From: Engraulis encrasicolus
Taxonomy: Eukaryota > Chordata > Actinopteri > Clupeiformes > Engraulidae
Direction of reading: 5' to 3'
Length of the DNA stretch: 64,000 bases
Assembly (NCBI RefSeq): GCF_034702125.1
Contig: NC_085865.1
Location: 42,190,128 to 42,254,127 of the forward strand
Within the stretch, counting starts at the first letter, position 1. The number at the start of each line of letters is the position of its first letter. Below, piece by piece: positions 14,919 through 25,268 of this stretch. The notes beneath the pieces were generated by a model. The model ran no database searches, was not told the origin of the DNA, and saw only the letters and a program-made list of their open reading frames with translations. Both the position numbers and the translations under genes were made by a program.

Positions 14919-15951
14919 GTCTTTCTCTTTTCCCCCTCTCTCTCTTCTCTCTCTCTCTCTCCTTTCTTTCTCTTTTTCTCTTCTCTCTTGATCTCTCTCT
15001 CCCCCTCCTCTACACCCTCCCCTCTCTTCTTTCCTCATCCATCTTCCTCTCTCCTCTTCCCCCTGTTGTCACCAGATGGTGTGCCAGGACGGAGGTGGGG
15101 ATGCGGACGACGATGATGAGCAGCAGGTGATTAATTTGGTGCCCGCCACTCGGGCCGGCAGCATCCCCACAGGACCCAGATCATTACTGTCATTAGTCTG
15201 TGTTGACACACTTCAGCCCCGTAATTGCCAAATGACGCCGTGATGCGGCAGCCAAGTATCTGGGTGATTTTTGCATAATCAGCTCTGTGTGTGACATGAC
15301 TCAGTGTTTGCAGCAGACTGATGTGCTTGGGTGGCTCCTGCAGGGGAAGAATAAGCCACTTCAGTGCAGCAGGGGATGCCTGTGGAGCCACTAAACTGTT
15401 GTTTATGTTTGTTTAAGGGATCAGATCCCTCTAAGCCACAGGTTGGGATTTTGTCACCAAGCAGTTGTTCTGTAGTAATTCAGTGGCTAGACTGGGCTGC
15501 TAATTTAATCGTTTAAAAACAAAAAATATATACTTTTATCAACCAAGTGTACAGTATATCTGTCAAAGCTGGAAAATAACATTATGCCATACCGATCACA
15601 CACGCCCACGTATCCTCATTTCTATTCAAGATAAAAATGATAATTTCCTTGGTTGTGAAGACTGACTATCCTAATGCTTACCATACACCTGTGAGCCTTC
15701 AATTCACTCATATGCTTTATTAAGAAAATAATCCATACTTTGGTAAGCCATTAGGCTAATTTAGCATGATCTGAATGTGGCCTGTGTGTGTGTGCCCGTG
15801 CCCTCAGGCGGAGTATGATGCCATGCTGCAGGAGTTTGCAGGGGAGGGCATCCCTCTGCTGGCCTCCTCTGTACCCGCCGACACCTTCATGCCCTTCCTC
15901 AACGAGCTGCTGCCCCTCATCATCAACAAGGCGGTGAGTGGCAAGTTGCAA

Positions 15952-15992
<41 letters not shown>

Positions 15993-18900
15993 TGCCATGG
16001 GAAGTGTGCTAACCTGTTTGTGTGCAGCAACAACACACTCAGTCATACGCAATGCAGTGGGCGAATTCAGATCAGATCACACTATAGTACAGTGCTTCAA
16101 TATATTCTGTACAATTATAGCATATGATTCTACTGAATCTTGGGGGTAATTGGTAAAAAAAAAAATAGGCTATTCTGTAACATAGAGTTACTGTAACAAT
16201 TCAGTAGTACAGTTATAGTAAGGTCGCCAAATTCTGCCCACTTCACTGATCACTTCACTGAAAACGTGATAATATCACTATTTCAAATACTATTTAATTG
16301 TGCTATCGTATATATTTGGATAGCGGCAACTGTGTAGATGACGTAATGAGCAATATTAGCTAACATTGGTAGCCCTTTCTATCGTAATTTGGCGATAACG
16401 TCCAGCATGTCCAAAATCTAGTTTCAGTACAATTCACCGACCGCTTGATTTCAGGTCACGTCGGTATTTCCGTTACTTTATTATTCCTTCATGCTATTGT
16501 GCTGATTTTGTTCACACTTGTAGTCCTGGCTTTACCGATGCAGGAACTGTGATTAGTTTGGCCGTTACTGTGGAAACGGTTGAATAATTTTGGTCCTAAT
16601 CGAAACAGTGAAGCGGCCAAGGCGAGTTTTAGCCAGAATGTCGTCGTGAAATTAAAGTTCCATGCTGCCGTTACGACACCCTTCATTACAATGCTGTTTA
16701 TGGCCGTTTGACTCGGTTTTAAATGTCATCACAGTCTCAAATTGTAAGCATACAAACTCTGTATCATGCCGACATCCATTCCTGACTTAAACAGTGGATA
16801 CATAAGTAACTATCATCACTTATAAGTAGGCGGGCGGAATTGGGGGACGGGCGGAATTAGGCGACTTGGCTATACTGTATTACTGTTGAGTGCGGGTGAG
16901 GTATGGCTGCAATTATAATCAGTTTTTAATGCAATGATGACTGTTTTTTTTAAATTATTTTACTTATCATGATTTTAATTAAGAGTTGATGAGATAGTAA
17001 CACTGGCTAATGGAAGCAGCCTCAGCCTTCACTGTGTGCCAGTGGCCTGACCTGCGTTTGCTCTTACGTACAGAAGTCCTCATGTACGGTGGCTGACCGC
17101 TCCTTCTCGGTGGGAACGCTTGGCGAGACTCTGCACGCGCTCACTAAGGTGCAGGGTGGCAGGGGCGTAGCTGGGCGTCTGTCCAATCGCCTGCTGCCGG
17201 TGCTGGTGGGCGGAGTTAAGGACCAGGACCCTGAGGTGCGCAACAACAGTGTGTTCGGACTGGGAGCCCTGGCACAGGCCGCCGGGCCCATCGTCGCCAA
17301 GTATCTTTTACCAAGAACAGCGTGTGTGTGTGTGTACGGTGTGGTTTTGCGAGAGTGAAGAAATTCAGTGAGTAGGAAAAAAATGAAGAACTTAGTTGGA
17401 GGAATAATCTGAGTATGCAGTTGCCTCATCAAACGACTATTTACTGGCTACAGGCAGCAACACATATCGGGCATACAGCTTTCATCACAGGACACAAGCT
17501 GTGATCCAAGCTGTACTCCATCTAACTTTCTACACTTCATCAAAGTCACAGTTGTCACTTCTCATAAAGTGTATTTGTGAGTTTCACTCACACCAGTTTG
17601 CATTCACTGTGCTAGTCAGGGCCTCCACAAAACATGCCTGCTCTCAGTCGATGGCAGCATACTGTACTATGTCTTCAAGACTAGTCATCAGTGTGGCCTG
17701 GGTGATACTGCAGTGCAATCATATGGAACTTGGCCTGGGTTTGAGACTTGGAACTGGGCTCTTATGTCTGTTAATCCACTTAATTACACCACACATTTCA
17801 ACATTTGATGTGCTCTCCCAGAATTTCTTGTCTGCTAGTTCTGGTTAGTTGGCGTGTCTTTATGATTTTAGCAAACGCTAGCAAAATAGTAGTTGTGGCA
17901 CCCTTGTGGATTGCGAGGTGGGTAGGGAGTGTTTCCTTGACCGTAGCTCAGTGATTACCCCATGATGCTGTCCCTCTTCTCCAACTTGCTGTCCAAGGAG
18001 TCTGACCGCCGCGTCATCGACAACCTGTGTGCCGCACTGTGCCGTATGATCATGACCAACATGGAGTGCGTGCCAGTTGACCAGGTACTGTACATCCTGT
18101 GTGTGTGTGTGTGTGCGTGTGTGCGTGCGGTGCGTGCGTGTGTGTGCGTGTGCGTGTCTGTGTGTCTGCAGCCGGGCTCCTTGTCTCTTCCAACGCCGGA
18201 CAGCCATTTTAGTTTCCTCTGAACTAGCAAGTGACCTGAGACATGTCAGCGATGTCTAGTTAATACAACAAGAGCTGTCAGTTGAGTTGAATTGTTCCTT
18301 TATTATCTGTGAAAGATCTACTTCCCATACCCACACTGTAAGAAAGTGGAGTCAGGGGGCACAGTACTTCAACAAGCTGGCACGCCATTCCATTATGCCG
18401 GTGACCTGGGTTCGATTCTGGCCCGAGGTCCTATGCCGATCCTTCCCCTCTCTCTCCCACTCATTTCTTGTCATACTCTCTCACTGTCCTGTCCCTAATA
18501 AAGGCATAAAAGCCCTAAAAACGTATCTTTTTTTGGCTGCTTTTTGGTCTTTTATTATTACAGGACATTATAAGAGTAGACAGGAAACGATTGGGAGAGA
18601 GATGGGGCAGGGCAGGGAAATTACCCTGTCCGGACTCGAACTGGGGTCCCCGTGAGTATGACAGCCCAAATGTGGGGGGCATAGTGTGCTGCGCGCCCCC
18701 CTAAAAACATATCTTAAAAGAAAGAAAGAAAGCGGAGTCAATAGACACTGTGGTCAGTAGCGTACAATAGCTTCTGCAAAGCAGCCTTCCATATTTCCAG
18801 TGCTCCTCTCCTCGCTTCACCTCCACCATTCTCTCTTTCTGCCTTTCTTCTCAGGTCTTCCCAGCCCTTATAGCACAACTGCCCTTGAAGGAGGACTTGG

Positions 18901-19602
18901 AGGAGAACAAGACAGTCTACCAGTGCCTAGCCTTCCTCTACGCCAACAACCCTGCTCTGGTACGCCAACATCTCTCTGTCCCCTCCCTCTAGACTCTCAG
19001 TCCTTCGACTTGATGAAAGTATGATTAATAAATATTGATTTGCCTGCCCTCTGTAGTGCTTACTGTGCTGTTGAGATGTCTAATGGAAAGACGATGTTCT
19101 CCTTTAATAGATTGTAGGCCAACTGAAGACCATCGTAGCTGCTTCCAACCATGTTTTGGGAACTAAGGACATAGATGAAGGTACATAAGCAACATTATAC
19201 CGTAATGGACGTACTGTATGATTTGAATGACTGATTTATTTCTCTTCACACAGTCATTTTGACTTTCTGTGACATGTCATGTAAAGTTTTAACAGTATGG
19301 AAAGAAGGGTCCTCAACTGAAGCTAAATGTACGCTTCTAAACCAGGGCCCAAATGATGATGATGATGATGATGATGATGACGACAATGGTGGTGATGAGG
19401 AGGAGGAGGATGATTATAGTGATAAATGGTACCATTTTAAAATGTGTTGTTTTTCTTTCCCTGTGTTATAGAGACCCAGAACACATTGCTCCTGCTGCTG
19501 AGAGACATTGCCCAGAGCCACGCCCAGGAGTTCCAGGGTGCAGTGATGTCATTGCCTGCGGACCAGCAGCCTAGGATGACTGCAGCTGTCACTCAGGCAT
19601 AG
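760..19602 (+). CDS. ipo4: Importin-4 (3-prime 18 exons, 5-prime part outside window)
   Basis: Karyopherin-beta family HEAT-repeat receptor that carries cargo such as histones and ribosomal proteins into the nucleus. Exons: 760-868, 1692-1821, 2034-2147, 2265-2378, 3152-3275, 6671-6782, 7614-7747, 7883-7960, 8158-8215, 8658-8763, 12942-13135, 15076-15126, 15808-15933, 17074-17300, 17952-18084, 18855-18959, 19111-19180, 19472-19602. All introns are GT-AG, phases agree, and the joined frame is open for about 705 residues to a TAG stop. The product tracks human IPO4 as I remember it: FALGQFSE, YALENFVENLG, KELAVSAIGAI, the DDPDVRRCT segment, the acidic loop after QFVLLDDE, SVENAYIDEKEDAC, ERQVVMGVLEAL, QAEYDAMLQE, and the C-terminal LPLKEDLEE. 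Mammalian IPO4 is about 1080 aa, so roughly 375 N-terminal residues (importin-beta N domain) should lie left of position 1. No frame damage was seen. Confidence 0.95.
1314..1404. repeat. (CA)n microsatellite, about 91 bp
   Basis: Uninterrupted CA dinucleotide repeat in an ipo4 intron. The His/Thr and Cys/Val open frames across it are repeat artefacts. Confidence 0.97.
3290..3440. repeat. SINE/LINE-tail type fragment
   Basis: Sequence beginning TTTTTATCCAAGGCGACGTA and continuing through CAGGAGCAGTGTGGGGTTA and GCCATGGATGGAGGTGTA. The same order of blocks occurs at 44460-44580 (TTTTATCCAAAGCGAATT, GGAGCAGTATGGGGTTAGG, CTTGGATGGAGGTGTAGGGAGAGG), so this is a dispersed family. It lies directly after the exon ending at 3275. 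Confidence 0.65.
3445..6265. mobile_element. 2.8 kb foldback DNA element in ipo4 intron
   Basis: Left end TCTTAAAGGGTAATGTTTAG and right end (reverse complement) TCTTAAAGTGTAACTTGCAG pair with each other, as do the subterminal GACGTAGATAGAGGGAGTC at 3632-3650 and its exact complement at 6075-6093. The body has no long coding frame, so it is non-autonomous or decayed. Part of the body (about 4038-5250) is related to 61218-62560. The superfamily is not clear to me. Confidence 0.6.
6569..6659. repeat. (CT)n microsatellite abutting an ipo4 3-prime splice site
   Basis: About 45 CT units that run to within 11 bases of the CAG acceptor at 6668-6670. The repeat itself therefore serves as the polypyrimidine tract for the exon starting at 6671. 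Confidence 0.95.
6997..7280 (+). repeat. tRNA-derived SINE
   Basis: The head CAGGCGTGGTCAAATGGTTA resembles a tRNA A-box region. The tail TTGTAAGTCGCTTTGG...AAGCGTCTGCCAAATGCAATG is the common teleost SINE/LINE shared 3-prime tail, ending in repeated GTAATGTAAT. It lies in the ipo4 intron between the exons at 6671 and 7614. The family name is not assigned. Confidence 0.7.
7614..7747 (+). CDS. ipo4: ipo4 acidic-loop exon
   Basis: Exon of importin-4 encoding the acidic insert that follows QFVLLDDE. It contains a run of eight acidic residues (EDDDDDDE, codons GAT/GAC/GAG) and a second acidic cluster DDPDDD. Acidic loops between HEAT repeats are typical of importin-beta proteins and contact basic cargo or Ran. 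The exon starts after a GT-repeat-rich intron end that finishes TTACAG and ends in phase 2 before GTACAA. Confidence 0.9.
7778..7834. repeat. Interrupted (CT)n repeat
   Basis: CT repeat with GCTC and CCTC interruptions in the short ipo4 intron between 7747 and 7883. Confidence 0.85.
8768..8840. repeat. Compound CA/CG microsatellite
   Basis: Starts five bases after the ipo4 exon end at 8763. It runs through CACACATG, CGCACGCGCGCG and a pure CA tract. Confidence 0.9.
9329..9620. repeat. Two (CA)n tracts flanking a short MITE
   Basis: CA repeats at 9329-9363 and 9540-9620 on either side of the element at 9366-9538. The likely history is one CA repeat split by the insertion. Confidence 0.85.
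9366..9538. mobile_element. hAT-like MITE inside a CA microsatellite
   Basis: Termini CTCTAAATTAAC (9371-9382) and GTTAATTTAGAG (9526-9537) are inverted. Inner copies of ACCAGCCAAA and TGGCTGGT alternate in both orientations. Because both flanks are CA repeat, the target duplication cannot be read. Confidence 0.65.
10242..10317. repeat. (CT)n microsatellite
   Basis: About 38 CT units in the large ipo4 intron (8764-12941). The rest of this intron outside the listed elements shows no exon. Confidence 0.95.
11184..11420. mobile_element. Buster-type hAT MITE, TSD GTCTACTT
   Basis: Left terminus CAGTGGTTCTGAACC and right terminus GTTGAGAAACATTA are inverted. The element is bounded by an exact 8-bp duplication GTCTACTT at 11176-11183 and 11421-11428. 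GC-rich inside with AATGCCC/GCCCC blocks and no coding capacity. Confidence 0.85.
12127..12540. repeat. 23-bp minisatellite (GTAACCCTGCATCTGATGTCTCA)n
   Basis: Roughly nine to ten copies of a 23-base unit whose core is CCCTGCATCTGATGTCTC, with CTCA/CTCT and CTG/CTT variants. Interrupted by a hAT-like MITE at 12315-12452. Lies in the large ipo4 intron. Confidence 0.93.
12315..12452. mobile_element. hAT-like MITE inserted in the minisatellite, TSD ATCTGATG
   Basis: 138-bp element with termini TAGAGGTGCACCGAAA and TTTCGGTGCACTTCTA in inverted orientation, rich in TTCGG/CCGAA motifs. Flanked by ATCTGATG at 12307-12314 and 12453-12460. The minisatellite itself contains ATCTGATG once per unit, but the arrangement is what an 8-bp duplication within one unit would give. 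Confidence 0.88.
13182..13276. repeat. (GT)n microsatellite just after an ipo4 exon
   Basis: GTGTGC units followed by a pure GT tract, starting about 45 bases after the donor of the exon ending at 13135. Confidence 0.95.
13607..13711. mobile_element. Buster-type hAT MITE, TSD GTCTACAC/GTCTACAT
   Basis: 105-bp copy with left end CAGTGGTTCTCAACC and right end GGTTGAGAAACTCTA. Flanking 8-mers GTCTACAC (13599-13606) and GTCTACAT (13712-13719) match at 7 of 8 positions. Confidence 0.82.
14825..14915. repeat. (CT)n microsatellite
   Basis: About 45 CT units, followed by 150 bases of degenerate CT-rich DNA leading to the acceptor of the ipo4 exon at 15076. Confidence 0.95.
15076..15126 (+). CDS. 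ipo4: ipo4 second acidic exon
   Basis: Short 51-base exon of importin-4 encoding MVCQDGGGDADDDDEQQ. It matches the position of the CQD-plus-acidic stretch before QAEYDAML in the human protein. It lies 159 bases after a 90-base CT microsatellite whose degenerate continuation forms the pyrimidine-rich tract before the CAG acceptor. Confidence 0.9.
15955..15989. repeat. (CA)n microsatellite near an ipo4 donor
   Basis: Starts 21 bases after the donor of the exon ending at 15933. Otherwise the intron 15934-17073 holds nothing I can name. Confidence 0.9.
18099..18170. repeat. (GT)n imperfect microsatellite near an ipo4 donor
   Basis: GT/GC-rich dinucleotide repeat starting 14 bases after the donor of the exon ending at 18084. 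Confidence 0.9.
18348..18525 (+). repeat. tRNA-derived SINE
   Basis: Contains a B-box-like GGGTTCGATTC at about 18409-18418, then a CT-rich body (CCTTCCCCTCTCTCTCCCAC) and a tail AATAAAGGCATAAAAGCCCT. It looks like a Pol III-derived SINE and not a functional tRNA: no anticodon arm or acceptor pairing was found. Confidence 0.7.
18530..18715 (-). repeat. tRNA-derived SINE, reverse orientation
   Basis: The reverse complement carries a B-box-like GGTTCGAGTCC (read as GGACTCGAACT on the plus strand near 18630). It lies tail to tail with the plus-strand SINE just to its left. Confidence 0.6.
19351..19415. repeat. (GAT)n / (GAG)n trinucleotide repeat
   Basis: Intronic run of GAT then GAG triplets before the last ipo4 exon. 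The acidic reading frame across it stops at the TAG of the acceptor, so it is not taken as an exon. Confidence 0.85.
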
Positions 19603-20618
19603 CTGCTCACCTTCAGACTTCCACTCTGGAGAACACTAGCCAAATTTGTTATAGAATTTTTTTAATATGCCACAGAAAAGGACAAAAAAAAAACTCAAAC
19701 AGGAAACATCCATCACAAGCCAAATACAGTCTATTTCAGCACTTCACCACAAAAATAGCCAAAATTGTATTACACCAGAAAATGTTAACCCAGTCATATG
19801 TTCAGTGTTACTATTTTTTTGTTTTTATTAATTTATATGCTTACATAACGGTTTTGAAGTGTATTGTTACTGCTATTAATATTTTTTTTCTATTATTGTT
19901 TTCATTAAGTAACTTTAATGTTTTCCATTGGTTTGCTTTCAGACCCTCTCAACAATTCCATGATATTCTGGCTTGGCTAGTTGATGTGAGATGCTATGAA
20001 TTTATCAAAAATTATAAATGAATTTCAGACATGCAGTTGGCCTCTCTTTGCTTTTTTTGTGAAAAAGGCTGTCATCTTTTATGAAGGATGATTTATGGAA
20101 GTGTTTCCCTCACCAGTCCAGTGGGCAGAACAACTCCAGGCTCAGAAACAGCTTCATCATTTTTATTAGATGGAACACAATACAGTCCAGTACTCAGCTC
20201 CGAATACAGCACTGAAGAAGGCGGGGGGAGCCATGCATTTCTTCCCACTTTTCAGTCATTCCACTCTCACACAGTCTACGCTCTTATCAAAAAAATAGGC
20301 ATCACAGTAGCTGTTTAGTTCTTTAGCAGTGTGAATGATTATCTCTACGTACTATAAAACACCACTGATAGTCGTTCTTGGCATCCTTCACACAAGACAG
20401 ACAAGCATGCAGGACTAGCTTCTTCAATCTTGACAATATTGTCTACACTTGAGCTTTCCTTTGGTACATAAAGCAGCGGAGTATGACCATAGCACCATGT
20501 TTTAAAACCCTGATGTTAAAACAGATGACTGGTGTCACATTGGCATGCAAGGCCTGTCTGTTACAACAAGATTTCTCTAAGCAAAAGAAAAGAAAGTTGT
20601 GCTTGGCAGCTGAAGTGT

Positions 20619-23600
20619 TCACTCCTCCATAGCCTGGCTGTCGATGACCAACGGCAGCGTCATCTCCACTGGGGCATAGCTACTCTCCGACTGGGTCTCA
20701 GACTCTGAAACGAAATCAAACATTCAACAGCAATCAACCTCAGTAATATGACAGGAATTAAAATGGCAAGTTTTCACAAAACATCATACGGCTTCATTCA
20801 TAACATCGTTGTTTTGTTAAAGTTTTAATTTTGTCCCAATGCCACTCTTGTCATTTCTAAATTCAACATCAAAGGACCACAATGGAAATAAGCTTCCGAG
20901 CTATATTGTGTTATAATTACTTTTTTTCTTCTTTATTTAAAAATGTGGTGGGGGCCGGTGTATATGAAACTTAATAATGTATTTATTTTTTATATAAGAA
21001 CTGAGAATCACTGCGTTTACATGACGTTTTTAATTCCGAAATAGTTCAGTCGAGTTTACTTTGATCTTTCATTTAATTCCAAATTGTGAAGTGTTCACAT
21101 GATGTTTTCAAATGGGAATTAAGCTTAAAGTAACGTCCCTGTGCACAACCACTTGTCCAGGTGCTGGTGATGTGCAGTAAGAGTAATCCAAGTAAATGAA
21201 GGATGAATCACCGCACACTGGTATCTTTTGCTGGTAGTTTATTTGGTGAACAACGCGTTTCGCTATTGCTTCATCAGGTTCACTCTGGGAATTAAGCTTT
21301 ATTCAGAATTAAAGTGAGTTAATTCCAAATAAAATTTCTGATGGAAACATAGCAAATGTCAAGTCAAATCATTCATTCAGCATTCAGAGCAGAGAGACAC
21401 GCTTAGTAGCAGAGAGTAGTAGTAGTTGTTCTACATGATTGGAGTTTGTAATCAGGACTGCGTGAGCAGCAGGGTTCTGCATCCAGCCAAAGCCAAAGCT
21501 GCCTGCCTCTGCTGACTGGACAAATGCCTCACATCACATTCTGACTGACTCAGCCCTGCACAGCACGCTGCACCGTTCACGTTCAGCTTGCTGGACCTAC
21601 AGCAGTGGATCCCAAACTTTTTCTGCTGGGACCCCCTGTTGGATCTAATATTATTTTCCTGACCTACCCCCGTCACCCAATTCTGAAATGACAAAACATT
21701 TCTTGTTGTCCCTTAAAATTGCTACATCACAGGAAAAGAAAATACATGTAATCACAGTACAAGTGAAAACTGTTACGAACCCATTTTATGGAATGATTAT
21801 ATTATATGAAAACAAATAGGTGTATATTCAAGGTTTGTACAAATAGTCCCCTCTCTTTTGTGATTCCCTTACGAGTCCCAACCCCCAGTTTGGGAACCTC
21901 TAACCTATAGGCTGCATGCCGTCGTTCTGGTCTGACAGCCTATAAGTGAGGGGTGCTGAGATCATTCTTATCACCATCTTGACGTTGAGGAATGGAGTCT
22001 GGCGCACAGCAGAGTGAGAATATTCATCGGCATGCGAATTCATGACAGAGTTGAGCATTTGTCACATTAGGGAATGAGGGAGAGGTCAGATGTGATGTGA
22101 CGTGATGTGATTCTTTTTCCCTCTCTCGTGTGGCCGTGTGTCGACTATGGAATGTGGCAGAGGGCAGTTGAGCCTCACAAAAACCACAAGCAGAGCCAGT
22201 AGCAGCTTGGCAGGGGCCCAAGACAAGGTCATCTGAAAGGGCCTCCCACTAAATACATACAATATGACCCAATTTTGCACCCTACCTCCAGGGGCCTGGT
22301 ACAACTAACCCCTTTTTCCCCCCTTTCGGCTTCCCTGACCGCAAGTATGACTTCATTACACATCACAGTCTTACTAGTGACAAAATTATATCGGACAGTA
22401 TCTCATATATTTATATAAATTATTTTAGCCATCTCAATTACATCAAGGTTTATTTTAGCCATCTTGATTTAATCAAGGTCTTTCATAAAACATAACTTAC
22501 TGTTAAAGATCCCTGTGTTTTCTATTAGTGTTTTTGATTACTACTGTACATGTCCCATGCTTTGTGTAGAAATTCGACCCTCCTCATAACATGAGTATAT
22601 GTTACAGGTTTTTTTTTTTTTTAACCTCCCTTTCACCAGAAGCAAGGAGTAAGACACAGACCACAATTGACCGTACTGGCAGTATCCACCGCCATCAGGA
22701 GTGAGAGGAGATGAGAGCTGATGCTATCTGATCTTCTTAGGTGTGTTCAGGGGAGCTGACAGTGGAGGACAAGAGGGTCAGTTGTCCCGGGCCCAGGGAC
22801 AGAGAGGCCTCAGAATTGGATCCTCATTAAATTGTAGCCTATGTTTAGGGAGGGAGGGCCTTTTCAGATGACTTAAGCCCCGGGCCCTGCCAAAGTTGTC
22901 ACTGGCCCTGGGTGTGTTACACAGAGAGAAGGCAAGTCAGGCCAGCCTGTCACTGGAATACCTGACTCAGGAGAAAGCAGAGCAGTATATTCGGACTTTA
23001 TGGATTAGCTGATCAGCACTATGTCACAGGCCAGAGCGGATAAGCATTGATGCACAGTCAAGCCAGTTAGTCAGGCGTCAATTGGAGGCCCTTTGCCAAG
23101 GCTGACAAGAAAGATGGGACTAAGACCTTGTAAGATCCCAAAACGTAATAACTGCCCATAAGGTAATAATTTGGGCCCATTTAAAACGTAGTAAAGCCCA
23201 TAACGTAATAACTTGCCCATAACATAATAACACTTCCCTACCCATAACATAAAAACATTCTGCCCATGATGTAATAAGTTATTACTTTCTGCTAATAACA
23301 TAATAAGGAATTTGGCAGATCATTATGTTATTTGCCTTAAATAACTTTAAAAAAGCTTTCATAACTGTTTTACTTTTAAAGAAAAAAGACTAAATATTTC
23401 CTCTTTAAAATAGAGTTGAACAAAAATGATGTCTGCCTGCATTATTAGCCTACTACATTATTGGCAGGTTATTCAGAGGTATATGTAGCACAGATGACTT
23501 CAGTATTTGCAATGCACTTTACTGTTTTACTTTTCATATTTCGTCTCACCTCTATCCAGTATTGTCGCAGCACATAACAGTGACTGGATTTTAATCTGTT

Positions 23601-25175
23601 ATCCTCTGCATTTCCTACGTATGAAATCAAATTGTCTTACTATTTCGTTTTTAGTTATCATAATAATGACAAACATATACAGTATTCTCAATTTCATCAG
23701 TAAAATAGCCTTTTAGTGTAAAAATAAGTTAAACGTAACTTATTACATTATGGGCAGAATGTTATTACATTACAGGTAGAAGCGTTATTACGTTATGGGC
23801 AAGTTATTACGTTATGGGCTTTATTACATTTCAAATGGGCCCAAATTATTACATTATGGGTTGTTATTACGTTATGGGCAGTTATTACGTTTTGGGTTCT
23901 TACAGACCTTAAGTCACAATAGAGTGAAGAAGCGTCAGATTTGTTTTTAAACGTGTGTAAATCTGGATCTCAACACCCTTCCCCCCTCGTCGTCTGCAAT
24001 ATGCACAGATGAAAACGAATGAACGATGAGATGAATTAACTGAAGAGGCTGACTGAAGTGTTACCCTCTGGCTTCCCCCTGCTTTTGTCATGAAGGCAAT
24101 AAGCCGTCACTGTCTCAATGATTAACAGTGACAAGGCCACTTCTCTGGTCCAGGCAGGCAGAGGCGGTGCTAGAGTCTGTTAGGGCCCTGGGCAAAAAGA
24201 AACTCTATAATTTCCACTGTAAGATGTATTGCCACAACACAACTCCAGTTTGAGGTTTTGCTGCCCTCAGGGGCACTATAGTGGCCTGGGGGCCCCTAGC
24301 TGGTGTCTGACCGTCTGACTTTGAAGCCATATTTCTACAGGTAGGTAGTAGTGGATCAATTGGCTTCCAGAAGAACTATTCAATGTAATGACGGGGCCAT
24401 TGCTGCCTCTTCATCACTCACCGTGGTCCATATTATAATCTAATGTGGGGGTCAAAGGGGCCAGTTGTCCCGGGCCCAGGGAGAAGGAAGGGGCAGAAAT
24501 GGGCCCTCATTACATTGAATGTATTAAGTTGGGGGGCCTTTCAGATTATTGTCGGGTTTTTCTCCCTGTATTAAAAGATTCCTTCAAATTGCAGCCTGCC
24601 CCTATTTGCCCAATATTTCCAATATTGGTCCAGGATTTGTTTGTATTTTGTTATTGTTGACAGTAGCCCCAGCTTATTGCTTCGGGTAATACATTAACTC
24701 TGCTGGTTCCTTCACGTTGAGCTGGGTGTGCAATATTTCCAATACTGGTACAATATTTTTTTTCATATTTTTTGTTAATAGTAGTAGCCTCAGCTATTGC
24801 GTCAGGTAATGCGTTAGCTCACCTGGTTCCTCCACGTTGGGCTGGGTGTGCCGCCAGGGGTTGATGTCGACTCCGCTGCGCGTGAAGTGGCGGTCGGTGT
24901 GTGACTCGGTGGAGTAGAGCACCTCCTGGCTCTGCTTGTCTCCGGGGTGCTTGGCCTTCACACGCACCTCCAGCAGGGTCACCTCCTTCTCCTTCACCTT
25001 ACCGGCCTTGGTCCTCACCTGGGTACGCTTAGTGTCCACCCACACCACACGCTCCTTCACTGAAGACCTACGAGAGCGCAAACGCATGCACACATACACG
25101 CACACATACACGCATGCATACACACACACACGCACGCACACACATAGACACACACACACACACACACACATACAT

Positions 25176-25268
<93 letters not shown>

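Noticed and set aside
18400..18425. Possible tRNA gene at the GGGTTCGATTC box
   Set aside because: Only the B box is tRNA-like; the rest is SINE body and a CT-rich tail.
19259..19471. Acidic open frame next to the last ipo4 exon
   Set aside because: It is a GAT/GAG repeat in the intron and ends at the TAG of the acceptor; the splice from 19180 to 19472 restores the IPO4 frame.
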